Part shown: positions 44,591 to 55,639 of the stretch, in pieces
How the letters are laid out: each line of letters opens with the position of its first letter
How positions within the stretch are numbered: the stretch's first letter is position 1
Notes under the pieces: generated by a model
Database searches by the model: none
What the model was told of the DNA's origin: nothing
What the model saw: the letters and a program-made list of their open reading frames with translations, nothing else
Position numbers and translations under genes: made by a program
Assembly: GCF_041146795.1 (NCBI RefSeq)
Contig: NC_135167.1
Location: forward strand, 33,037,954 to 33,101,953
Reading direction: 5' to 3'
Length of the DNA stretch: 64,000 bases
Source: Maylandia zebra
Lineage: Eukaryota > Chordata > Actinopteri > Cichliformes > Cichlidae

Positions 44591-45074
44591 TAGTGATAAC
44601 ATCACTCTTGGCCTCCCTGCACTGGCTTCCAATTGAATTTAGGATTCATTTTAAAGTTCTTTTATTGGTTTTTAAATCTTTAAATGGTCTGGCACCTGCT
44701 GAAGCCCTATGTCCCCACTCGTTCGCTCCGGTCAGCTGAGCAGCTGTTGCTCTCAGTCCCCAAATCACGGCTGAAACTGAGAGGAGACCGAGCGTTCTCT
44801 ATCGTGGCTCCTAAGCTTTGGAATAATCTTCCTCTTCACATTAGGCAATCGACATCAGTGCTGGTTTTTAAATCCAGATTGAAAAAGCATTTTTATTCAC
44901 TGGCTTTTGACTCAGTGGTTGACTGACTTGTATTTTATTGTTTTTCGCTATGTTTATTATTGTATCGTATTTATTATTCTTATGGTATCTATTATGTTTC
45001 TATTGTTCAGCAGTTTGGTCAGCCTTGTGTGTTTTTAAAGTGCTATATAAATAAACAATGATGATGATGATGAA
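44591..45074 (+). mobile_element. L2-like LINE 3' end
   Basis: Translation shows SLHWLPIEFRIHFKVLLLV, FKSLNGLAPA and, one frame over, RSLRSAEQLLLSVPKSRLK, then KLWNNLPLHIR and FKSRLKKHFYSLAF: the C-terminus of L2-type LINE ORF2. It is followed by a 3' UTR ending in gatgatgatgatga, the short tandem tail typical of these elements. One frameshift; severely 5' truncated. Confidence 0.8.
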
Positions 45075-45912
45075 CATAGTAACGTGTGTTGGGTTGCTCT
45101 GTCTTCAGACTCACTGTCAGACTGATTAGACAGTGAGTCTGAAGGTGAGAGTCCTCACTGCCCACGCCTGTCTTTGGGTCTGACCAACACCGTTTCCTGT
45201 GTGTCATTCCCCCCTCGCCTTCCCCCCATCCGTCCTGTCTGCACTGACCTCTCCAATAAAGACAAAAGGCCTCATTTTCTGAAACTCTTCCTATCCCATC
45301 ACCTTGCGAAGAATCACTTCACCATGTTGATTAATAAGGACGGTGGGAATGGTTTGAAGTCTCGTCACAGAAAATGTGCCAAAGGCAAAGAATCTGAGCT
45401 TGAAATAAAATGAAATGAAAGATCAGCCCCACACAGGGGTTAAATTCAGATGGAAACTCTTATCACACAAAGAGAACAAGCGAATAAATATATCTGAGTG
45501 TGGCCCCTCGACTGTCACAGTGTAGCTGACATTTGATCTTATCATGTGTTAAAGCTATTTTAATTACTGAAGAGAACCAGTGTCAAACTCAGCCCAAGTA
45601 TGGTTGTACGTTAATCCTTAAAGCAACAACGTTTTTAAAGTTGCAGCGTCATTTTTACACCACACCTAAAATCCCACTAATCGTCCGGGCTCTTCACCCT
45701 ATGACCACACGCTGGGGTATCTAACACCACATGACCCAAATGGAAACTATGTCAGCTGAAAGAAACCCATCGAAATGTGCAACACTTAAAACTTTGCCTG
45801 ATTGGAGCATGGCTTCAAATACAGCCCTGAAAACAGACAGGCGGTCGTTGGCATTTCGCCCTCGTTCCTGAGAGACTACATCGATGTATCAGTCAACAAA
45901 TGAACTACTGTG
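45075..45912. other. Unannotated stretch
   Basis: No supported feature. A gacagtgagtctgaag motif and its complement occur near 45107-45146 as a small inverted repeat. Confidence 0.4.
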
Positions 45913-45974
45913 GCGTCACAGCTGGGGCCTTCTCTGTGTCGTTTATAACACAGAGAAGGACCCAGCTGTGACGC
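45913..45974. other. 27-bp hairpin
   Basis: Arms 45913-45939 and 45948-45974 (gcgtcacagctgggg... and complement) pair with one mismatch around an 8-base loop. This is an inverted-repeat scar or structural element of unknown origin. Confidence 0.6.
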
Positions 45975-47090
45975 TGAAGTGGTATCTTTAAATTAGCTGT
46001 AGGTGTGAATGCTTGTCTGTCTCTCTGTTAGCTTTGCAACAGACTGGTGATATTCAGAGTGCACCATATGTCTGGTATTATTTCCCTTCCAAATTAGTGC
46101 TTCCTCTTAGTTGCTGGTCTAAATTTGTTTCCTTTCATGTTCAGGCCGTGTTAGTGTTGTCTCTGTGTGTAGCAGGTTTTGTCTCCATGTTTGTTTCACT
46201 GTCTGCCTGTCTGTCTCTGTATTCTGTACTTCTGATAGACGTCTAATTTTGCCAGTCCCTCTTTTTGTGCGCCTTGTACCTTGTCACTCTCTGTGACCGC
46301 GTCTCACTTTGCCAGTTCCCATGTATTTAGTCAGTTAATGGTGGTCTGAGTAACCCTCACCACTTTGTTCTCCAGTGTCTTTGTTCCTGTTCATCCTACA
46401 TATTTTCCCCCATTTGTTATTTATTTCTGCTGTTCGCTATTTATATTTTATTCCTGCACAGTTTGCTTGAAGCACTCATATTTTGTCTATTCTATTCATG
46501 TGGATCTTATCTTTCTATTTCCTTGCTTCCTTTTCTGTTTACTTTGCTTCTTGCCCGTGTTTCGTCCTTTTGCGGTGTCTGTGTTTTTTTAATCCTATGG
46601 TCTCTTTTAAGTTTGTTTGTCTCTTTACTTCTTCAAACTGAATTCAAAGTGGAGCAAATGCTATATAACATTCTCATAGTCTCATTCACACTAACGTTGG
46701 TTCTGTATCTTGTAACCAAAGGAAGCTTCAGCATGCAGACTGGAGCCAGCGATCAAAACACGTGCTTCCTATTTTATTTTGTTGGTTATGTTGAGTTTTG
46801 CTGTAACTGTCTCATTACTCCTGATTTGTCCCTGCCGTCTCCTCTTCCCTAATGACCGTCCTGTGTGTTTATTGTTTAATCTTCTCCTTTCGTCACCCAG
46901 CTTCACTGGTCATGTTTCCTAGTGTTATCCCCCAGTATAGGTTTCTGAGTTTCTCAGTTCCCTGTCAGATATTTCATATCATTCTCTCCGTCCAAAATAA
47001 ACAGGCTGCCTTTAGTTTATCCTTGCCAGCCTGTGAGTCTGCATTTGGGTCTTCTTTTTTCATAACAAATGATCATACTCCCCGCAGATT
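45975..47090. other. Pyrimidine-rich repeat-like stretch
   Basis: Near 46000-46050 gtgtgaatgcttgtctgtct followed by gcaacagactggtg resembles a piece of the RTE-like module seen at 37746. The rest is T/C-rich with no coding signal. An aataaacaggctgcc segment near 47000 recalls an LTR end, but no partner was found. Confidence 0.35.
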
Positions 47091-48700
47091 GTGATAGTGA
47101 CACCTCCAGGCCATGCTGCAACTCTCTGGAGCTTTCCGCTCTTCAGGAACTCTCTCTGCAGGAGGGGGAGATACAGGAGAGGTGGAGGAAGATCTCAGCC
47201 TGGGCGTCTATTGTCTTATGTAGTCTGGAAGATGAGTGGATGGTGGGGTGGGTGCAGTTTTCTCTGTGGTGGGGTTGGGTGGACTGTCCCGGGCTCTGTG
47301 GGGCCGGGAGGCGCTGCTGCACTGGGCCCCGGTCTGGATGGGCCTGGGCCCCCTTTCCCTGGCGGGGCGCGGAGTATGGGGGTGTCACCAGGGTGCAGAG
47401 GAGGCTACCCCCCCTCTGTCCCCTTCTGGCTGCCTCTGCCTCAATTTTATCCCACAACTTAGACATTCACATTACTCACACTCTCATTACACATACATAT
47501 AGGATCTTGGGGGTGGGCACAATACATGGATACATGGATACACGATACATGTACACCCCACCCCTGGTGTCGTTGCCCACCTCTCAATTTTAAATACACG
47601 TAGACATTGAGGGCTATCAGGAGGGACTATGCGCTTACCTGCTGCTCTCTGGCAGGTAGCTCCATGCCCTCCTGGGTTTTAAATGCACCTTAGAACACAC
47701 ATGCATCAACACTACAATGAGCGGGTTGAGGGAGGTTTGGAGTCTTCTCTCACCCCCATTCTCTGCGGCCTGCTGGAGCGGGGGGGCTAGGAGGAGGAGT
47801 TGGCCGTCCGACTGCGGTCTGGAGTCTGGGGCCTCCCTGCTGCTGCGGAGTTGGGGTGGTCTGCCTCTCCCCACCGCAGGGAAAAGGGTAACACCACCTG
47901 GGTCTGGGTGCAGTTCCCCCTCCAGGGGCAAGGGTACCTAGACCCGGTTTGTAGAGTACGCTTGGGGAGTGTGATCGTGTGTACAGCGTCTCTTTATGTC
48001 TGTCTCCACGTTGGTTGAGTGTGGAGTAAGTACATATGAGAGCATGAGGGTGGGAATGGATGTTTGTGTCTGTGTGTGCCTGTATGTCTGTGTCTATATG
48101 TCAGGTTGGGTATCAGACGCCACCTCTCTGGGGACATCTCAGGCCCTCCAAGGTTTGGAGGCCTATCTCCCCCTACCACCACTTCCCCTGCCAGTGGCGG
48201 ACTCCCTCAGACATCGGTGCGTTGGTGGTTCTTTGTGTCCGGGGATGCGCGTCCAGGTACACACCGGCTCACTCCTTGGCGGCCGCTTATCGGGGCCTGG
48301 AGCCTGGGGCTCGCTCGGGCCACTTCGGAGGTGGGGGTGCCCCCGGCCTCTCGGCCTGGGGCTCGGTCACTCAGGCACGGCTGGCTGCCGGCGGAGCTCA
48401 CGGGCGCGTCACTGCAACTCCCCCTGGCTTCTGCTCCGCGGCTGCTGAGTGAGCCCTCATCTGGGACTCTCCTCAGCTCTTTCTGGGACAGTGGCGCGGC
48501 TGCCCCTCTGTTGGTCTTCCTTGGTCTGTTGTGTTCTGGGGGCCTCTGGATGTCTGGAGTTTTGATCTCCTCCATACCTGCTTCATGCCCTGGAGGACGG
48601 GGCTGTGGCCCCCCCACACCCTCTAGCAGATCATTACATGAAGGAACCTTTTTAAAAAACAAGCGCGTCCATGCTCACAGGTGCTCACACACACAAACTT
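47091..48700. repeat. GC-rich low-complexity repeat block of unknown class
   Basis: About 1.6 kb much richer in G+C than its surroundings, with long overlapping frames on both strands (up to 226 residues), all Gly/Pro/Leu/Ser-rich and without domains. Its composition and motifs such as ctggggcctggg-type words resemble GC-rich interspersed repeats common in cichlids. I regard none of the frames as genes. Confidence 0.45.
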
Positions 48701-48933
48701 CACCCTTTTTGGCTCCTACCTCAAAGCACACTGTGTTCTGTTGATCTTATGTGCTGCACAATAATGTTTAATATTTAGTATTTACTGTCATATTCCCATA
48801 TATCATTGTGATGTTGTTTATTCTATTACTCTTGTTCTCTTCTGCTTGTTTTCTTTTTTCTTTCTCAGCAGGTGACCCAGGTGATTGATATATGCATTTT
48901 TTTTCTTTTTTTTTTCTATGGTTTTGTGTCCAG

Positions 48934-49738
48934 ATATCAGCGCTCACCTGGCTGGTACCAAGAAGGTTCAGCAAGTGCTCCCCAGACCTGGAGTCCTGGA
49001 CAGATTCTTCCCAGACCAGCCTCAAGCTGTGCAGCAGATCCGAGCGACATTGGCTGACCTCTACACTCTAGACATGGTGAGAAAAAGGGCACGGTTTTTT
49101 CATTGTTTGGAAAATTTGGCATTAGATAATCCTCACCTGGGTGTTGCTGTTCAGTGTAAGCAATATCATTTGCATTTTATTCCTCTGATTTATTTCTCTG
49201 TGGCGTTTATGAACTCGTATTTCTTAGGCTGGCTTTTAAGGAAGGAGAAAAGGTATGTATCAGTTGGCTGGGAAGAAAGATGGAGGTGGAAAGGATGTGC
49301 AAGCTATGGGACAAAGTTGCTGAGACTAGGTTAAAAAGAGGTGAGGATCAGTGAGCAGGAGTGTGGCTTTGTGTTGAAAAGAGCACAACAGATTGTCTGG
49401 AGAGAAGGTGAAGGAAAGTCAGCTGAAGCAAGACAGTTTGTGGAGTTTGTGTTGGACTGTATGTTATGCTGGGAGCCTGGGGATTAGTGCACTTTGATTC
49501 CAAGTTAATACTAACTAGTGTTTCTCACTGGTTTTTGGGTGGTGGAGTAAAAGGGATTGGTTGGTGGCTGTTTCTAATGTTAGCCTTTTCTTGGTTTTCT
49601 TACAGGCAGGGTAAAGACATGGTGATGAATGAGTGTGTGGGCAGACGCTGAGGACCAAGAGCTCAGGACAGTCAGACGGGGGCGTCGCAGCAGGAGTCAC
49701 CGTGCTCGACAACCCTCTGCTGTCCTGAGATGTCAGAC
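48934..49738 (+). pseudogene. gss: Glutathione synthetase fragment
   Basis: Glutathione synthetase joins gamma-glutamylcysteine and glycine using ATP in the cytosol. One internal exon (48934-49076) encodes [20 protein letters not shown] then [17 protein letters not shown]. The terminal exon (49606-49738) encodes QGKDMVMNECVGR, then after a one-base deletion near 49648 LRTKSSGQSDGGVAAGVTVL and DNPLLS before a stop. Exons for the ATP-grasp core that should lie between these two, and all 5' exons, are missing. Splice sites are good. The deletion introduces an early stop (VGRR*). Family identity is strong. Confidence 0.85.
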
Positions 49739-50710
49739 TCCTGCCTGCACATACAAACCACACTGAAGTCAAAGTTCCACCTGCACCTCCACCTGTTCTT
49801 GCAACAGCATGAAAACTGACAGAGGTGAGACAGAAGAAAAGTTCTTGTCTATTTTATTTTTTTTTTTACTAAGTTAAGGAATTAAGTTAAGAAGAGTGAT
49901 TAAATAAATAGTTTCTTGCATTTTTGATTTAATGATTGTGTTTAGGATTATTTCAGAAACATGTTTAGAGGATCTTTGTAAGCCTGTATTTACTTTAAAA
50001 GAAGGGAAGCACTTCTTCATCCTACAGAAAAGGTGACACATTACAGATGAGTTCATAAAAAGTGTCTCTGTCACTCTTTCAAGGCTCTGTCACTTTTTCT
50101 TTTGTACTGGAACAGCATGGTAAAGTAGGCCTAGGCTGACATCTTGTGGCAGTGTGTTGTTACTACAACATATGAAATTGTGTTTCTATTGGAAATATAA
50201 TTCAGCGCCACTGAGCCGCTCTCTCAGTTACAAACTGAACCTGTTTTGTAGACGTATAAATCACTAAGTACAGTGAAGCTTTTGGTTTTGTAAAAGTGTT
50301 TCTTATTCTAAATGCATGTTGATTTTTATCAGGGTGAAGAGCAGTTAGCAGTGCATTCATGGACATCTTTAAACTATTAATTGAAGAATCTTTGGTGATG
50401 ATGGCATGAACTAGAAGCGTGAGCTCCAGGTGAGACTGCACAGAAGAACAAGTGTCCTTAAACTGCATCAACTGATGACGTCTTACAATTTTATTCCACT
50501 GTGTGTTTTTATCATTGAATGTTTCTGTCTTTGTGTACATGTAATGCAGACACTAAAGCTGAGCCAGAACTTCATGCTGAAGAGAAGGATTCTTTTAAAA
50601 TGCATGGGGGAGCAAGCGAGTCAGATACCAAGGGCACAAAGATGAAGCAGGTCTGATCGGAAACCGTTTATTTCCAGGCCAGGGAGCACAAATAAAAACA
50701 CCCTTAAAAG
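49739..50710. other. Unannotated stretch
   Basis: No exon was recognised. Just before 50711, where a KIF1 exon normally has its 5' part, the sequence is unrelated. Confidence 0.4.
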
Positions 50711-52893
50711 GTTCCCTCCTGCTCAACCGCGTCACTCCCTACGGAGAGAAGATCTACATGACCTTATCTGCGTATCTGGAGGTCAGCCGCTGCTCCGCCG
50801 TGTTGTACCTGTTTGTACGTGTTTTTAAGTCTCTTGATGTCATCGTGTCTAACACACACCCTTTATCTCCTCTCTGCAGCTGGACCATTGCATCCAGCCT
50901 GCCATTATCACCAAAGACATCTGCATGGTCTTTTACTCCCGAGACGCCAAGATTTCCCCACCCCGTTCTCTCAAGAACCTCTTTGGGACTGGATACTCCA
51001 AAACTCCTGACTGGTAACTGCACTGTGGCCATCTCTGTTTCACAATCAAAGATATCTGCCCTGTTACAAAGTTTCCTTGTTCAAAACTTCTGCTTCATTA
51101 TAACAACCGAGTGACTGGGATCTACGAGCTGAGCTTGTGTAAGATGTCTGACACTGGAAGCTCAGGTGAGCGGCCATGAAACATGTTTAAAGAACGGCAG
51201 CTGTTTTATCATAATTCTGTGGAGAGCTTCATCCTAATGAGGGCTCATGTCCTGAGCAGGGATGCAGAGGAGGAGGAGGAAGGTCCTGGACACATCAGTG
51301 GCTTATGTGCGTGGAGAGGAGAACCTGGCCGGCTGGAGGCCCAGAGGAGATAGCCTCATCCTAGAGCACCAGTGGGAGCTGGAGAAGATGGAGCAGCTGC
51401 AGGGGGTGGGGCCTTAAAAGATTCATAAAGAAATAAATCTGTTTAATATCGTAGAGGGAAAAATGACTTTTCAACTCAAAGACCAAAGTGCTATTCTAAA
51501 AAGTTTTTTCTTAGAGTACAGACGTTACATGACTAACCTCCCCTCTTCTCCCCACCTCACATTCGCCCCCATCTTTCGTCCAGGTGGAAAAGACCCGTCA
51601 CCTTCTGGGAGAGGCGGCTCCCGTGGGAACAGCTCCCACCACCAAGTCCCTGAGTGAGTCTCTGTCCCCCAGCGTGAGCTCCGGCACTCTGTCCACGTCC
51701 ACCTCCGTCTCCTCGCAGATCTCCAGCACCACCTTTGAAAGCGTGAGAAGGAGCTGGCCACCAAGGTGAGAAAAACGTGGGCTTAGTGGGCGTTCTTGTT
51801 GCTGCCTTCTTCCTTCTCTGCTCGGAGCTGATCGGTCTTGTTCCTGTTGTGTTGTAGTGCCTGCGCCTTCTGACACACACCTTCAATACTGAATACAAGC
51901 AGCTGGTGAACAGCATCAGTGACTGCAAGGTGAGAAATAATATAAGGTGAAGAAATGCGACCAGGGTGAGTAATGCCATATTAACCCAAATACTGTCACT
52001 ATGACATGTGTCTCACAGACCAAATGTAAGTCGACACTCATGTTCTCTAGTTCAAGCAGAAGTGATGTGGATCGATTCAAATTCCTGAGCCTGGATGATT
52101 TCAGCTGGAAACAAACCAACTCTGCTTCTTCCTCAGAAAAACAAGCGCTCTCTTAAAAAATAAATAAATGAATAAAATCTCTTCTTTTCAGATCTGTTGT
52201 GTCCAAGAAGGGTTTTCTAAGCTTCGTGGAGCCTCGCTCTAACTCATGGGGGAAGCATTTTGTGGTTGTTCGCCGGCCCTACGACTTCATCTACAACAGC
52301 GACCAGGACCCCGTGGAGCGAGGCGTCCTCAACCTCTCCACAGCTCAGGTGGAATACAGCGAAGACCAGCAGGCCATGCTTAAGGTTTGAGGCAGGATAG
52401 AGAAAGGCTGGATGTAACACGTTTGTCTTTTAATGAGAATTCATTCAAATTGTTTTGGTGCACGTTGATTGATGAAATGGCAAATGGACTGGGATTTATC
52501 ATTTGAATGAATATGAATATAATGTGATGTTTTCTTTTCAGACGCCCAACACATTTGCAGTGTGCACAAAACATGGAGGCATCCTCCTGCTGGCCAACAA
52601 CGAGAACGACATGAACGACTGGCTGTACGCTTTTAATCCTCTGCGAGCAGGAACGATAAGGTACACACACACAGACACACACGCTCCTCTCACACCACAG
52701 TCAAACGTGCAGCTTCTGCACCCTTCAAAAACATTCCCTTCTCCTCACAACGTAAAAATCTCCCTGCAGATCTAAGCTGGCGAGGCGGCGCAGCCTTCCT
52801 CCAGCAACCCCGCTGCCAGCTCAGCTTTCCTCCTCTCCATTCCCTCCCCTCAGCTTTTTGTGTTTTTGTTTCGATGACAATGTTTGGGTCTAA
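50711..52893 (+). pseudogene. KIF1-type kinesin, exon cluster 2 with C-terminal PH domain
   Basis: Exons: about 50711-50781 (LLLNRVTPYGEKIYMTLSAY), 50880-51013 ([20 protein letters not shown]), about 51102-51165, 51260-51402 ([20 protein letters not shown]), 51584-51765, 51858-51929 (CLRLLTHTFNTEYKQL), 52192-52384 and 52542-52660 (PH domain: [48 protein letters not shown]), 52770-52893 ending FDDNVWV. The PH domain of KIF1 motors binds phosphoinositides on cargo. Defects: the exon at 51584 has lost the segment between TTFES and REKELATK with a frame change, and splicing 51929 to 52192 is out of phase because the intervening exon is missing. AATAAA lies at 53090. Confidence 0.85.
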
Positions 52894-53257
52894 TCTTGTT
52901 CCGCTTAGTTGTCATTCCCAAACTCTCCTAACTAAGTAGCATGTTGTAGTAGTCTGCTTGTGTGTGCACGACTCTTTAGAAACTTTCCGTTTGCCAATCA
53001 TCTGTACAAAAAAAATGTCTCTATCAGTGCTATTTGTCTCCTGAAATGAGTTTCATTCTATTTTGGGGGTTTTTGCTGTTGGTTTTTTTAATAAATTAAC
53101 ATGCTCGCATGATACCTGCAGCAGTCCTCAGGAGAAGACCAGGTTTGCTCAGTTTAAAACAAAAAAACAAAAATGAACCAAATCAGCCAGCTTACATTTG
53201 AAACCATGAAGGAAAAATCTACAGTTATCTCCAAGTGACGTGTTAGTTTATGCTCTG

Positions 53258-53774
53258 TGTTACGACCCGGCTCTGCTAGGCGACAGCGGACGTAACATAA
53301 ACGAGCCCAGAGACTAGGGGGTTAGATAAAAAGAAAAACATAAGGTTTATTAACACAACTGAAAACCGTTAGTGAAACAACTCACTAGGCAATAGAGTGA
53401 TTTTAAACAAACATAACAACTCCAGTAACACCAATAACACCAGTAGAACACTACTCATCTAAACATCTCACAGGAGGCAACTCAAAACAAAGGCTCACAT
53501 GGCAGCAGTGCAAAGGCAGGAGGGACCGTCTCCACAGTCTGTTCAAATCAACAAGTCCCTCCACGAATGAAGAATCCTCAGCCTTTTATCTTCTCAGGTG
53601 ATTGCAGGCAGCTGTGTCATTGGTCTGTCGTACTCAAGGCTCCCTCAGCAGCCAATGGTGTGAGTGGTCTGGCACGCTCTGACCTGAATGAAGGTAGGGC
53701 GGGCATAGGTCCGGGCCAGCCAATCCCCCGTGAGTCCTGGAACACTTTGATTTCCATAGAGGAAGGCGGGGCCA
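53258..53774 (-). repeat. Gypsy 3' LTR (second element)
   Basis: On the minus strand it starts TGGCCCC right after a purine-rich tract (aaggggagggg, 53775-53785) and ends gggtcgtaaca, giving TG...CA ends and about 517 bp. An AATAAA-type signal (gttaataaacctt) lies inside. It belongs to the pol relic immediately upstream. Confidence 0.65.
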
Positions 53775-53863
53775 CCCCTCCCCTTAAAGTACCACCTATG
53801 TTGGGCAGAAGCAGACATTAAAGAGTGTGAACAAAAACAAAGAACAAACACAGCAAAACATGT

Positions 53864-55203
53864 TTACAAGCGGGACAGACCATCAGCTAAAACATTTTCA
53901 GACCCCTTCTTATGGTGAATACTTAAGTTGTATTCCTGCAACAACAGAGCCCAGCGCATAAGGCGCTGGTTATGATTAAACATGCGAGTAAGGAACACAA
54001 GTGGGTTGTGGTCGGTGTACACAACAAGAGGTAACATGCTGGACCCCAGGTATACGTGAAAGTGCTGAAGAGCCAACAACAAAGTCAGGGTCTCCTTTTC
54101 AATGGTGGAGTAGTTTAACTGATTTTTATTGAACTTGCGGGAAAAGTAACAAACGGGGTGGTTCAAACCCTGCAAGTCTTCTTGCAACAGCACTGCCCCA
54201 GCCCCGACAGCACTGGCATCAACCTCCAGTTTGAATGGTCGTGTCAAATCAGGTGCAGCTAACACAGGAGTGTGGCAGAGGAGGGCTTTCGCACTCTCAA
54301 AAGCATCTTGACACTCACTTGACCATATAAACTCAACTTTTGGGCTGAGTAGGTCAGTCAATGGCTTGACTGCTGAGGAGAAATTTTTACAAAGGTTTCT
54401 GTAGTAGCCCACCATCCCTAGAAACCTACGCAACTCACGCCTGGTGGTAGGTGTGGGAAACTCTTTAATCACTGCCACTTTGGCATCTATGGGCCGGACC
54501 TGTCCACGTCCCACCTCCCTGCCTAAGTACATCACTATAGCTTTGGCAAACTCACACTTAGCTAAGTTGAGAGTTAGAGTAGCTTGAGCCAAACGGTGAA
54601 ATACCTGCTGTAACGTTTCCAAATGATCTTGCCATGTTTCAGTATAAATTACTAGATCATCTACGTAGGCACTGCAGTTGGACAGGCCACGGAGGACTTT
54701 ATTTACCAGCCTCTGGAAGGTGGCAGGAGCGTTACACATGCTGAAAGCCATGACTGCGTATTGTAGAAAATCATCAGGTGTAACAAAGGCAGAGATGTTA
54801 GAGGCACGTTCAGTTAAAGGGACCTGCCAGTAACCATTAAGAAGATCTAATTTAGTGACATACTGAGCAGTCCAATACTGTCCACACAATCCTCAACTCT
54901 TGGGAGAGGATGTGAGTCAGCCACAGTCACAGAGTTCACCTTCCGGAAGTCTGTAATAAAACGGGGTGAGCCATCTGGCTTAGATTCCACTATACAAGGC
55001 GAGCTCCAGGGGCTTTGACTGGGCTTCGCTAAGCCATGTTGCAGCAGATAGTCAGCCTCCTGTTTCATGAGCAAGCGCTTATGGGGGCTGGCTCGATAAG
55101 GATGCTGCTTAATAGGTTTAGCTCCCTGGACATCAATATCATGCTCTAGCACCGTAGTGCAAGTTGGCACATCCCCGAATAAACAGGTGTATTCCTTAAT
55201 CAA
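53864..55203 (-). pseudogene. Ty3/gypsy reverse transcriptase-RNase H, frameshifted, integrase missing
   Basis: Frame 55203-54847 gives HPYRASPHKRLLMKQEADYL and SPWSSPCIVESKPDGSPRF; frame 54889-53864 continues with YVTKLDLLNGYWQVPLT, CNAPATFQRLVN, SAYVDDLVIYT (catalytic YVDD), FLGMVGYYR and the RNase H segment EVDASAVGAGAVLLQE, ending ENVLADGLSRL. One indel near 54880 separates the frames. Integrase, which normally follows, is absent: only about 80 bp lies between the stop and the polypurine tract. Gag, protease and the 5' LTR are also absent. Confidence 0.85.
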
Positions 55204-55531
55204 GACAGTAACACAGAGACAGAGGGGTCAGAGTCAGGAGCTGTGATAAGAGGCCTGGTGGTGCCGACCTTTTCAATAAAAGGTGATCATCATGTCTGGC
55301 GATTATACCTCAGCAGAGACTTTGTTTGGTGAATGACACAGGTCAGAAATAATAGAAACAGAAACAAACTTCTGAGTGACAGACGAGCAACCACACACAG
55401 CAGCGCCATCTTGTTACCAGTCAGGTGTGAAGAGCAGTTAGACCAAAGGTTCATTCAAGACTTTTTATGTGAAGGGAAGGATTTTAAACTGGATTCTGGA
55501 TTTATCAGAAAATCAGTTCAGCTCGATCTGT

Positions 55532-55614
55532 TTCAGGATGGCTGAGTGGTCTAAGGTGCTGTGTTTAGTGCTCACTCTCCCCTGGAGGTGTGGGTTTGAA
55601 TCCCACTCTTAGCA
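55532..55614 (+). pseudogene. tRNA-Leu(UAG) pseudogene
   Basis: 83 nt with a type II layout: D-arm ggctgagtggtctaagg, anticodon loop tttagtg with TAG in the anticodon position, a variable-arm region ending tggagg and T-arm gtgggtttgaatcccac. Acceptor and anticodon stems have several mismatches, so it is unlikely to be charged. Confidence 0.65.
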
Positions 55615-55639
55615 GTTTCTGCTTCATTGTCTTTCTCAG

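Noticed and set aside
47069-47593. 174-residue plus-strand frame
   Set aside because: Same GC-rich block, overlapping frames on both strands, no splice or start context.
48064-48744. 226-residue plus-strand frame
   Set aside because: It lies in a GC-biased block where all phases are open; composition is Gly/Pro/Leu/Ser-rich with no motif.
50711-52893. Intact KIF1 gene
   Set aside because: Missing exon between 51929 and 52192, frame change in the 51584 exon, and an 11-kb gap with foreign exons upstream.
55532-55614. Functional tRNA-Leu
   Set aside because: Mismatches in the acceptor and anticodon stems; called a pseudogene.
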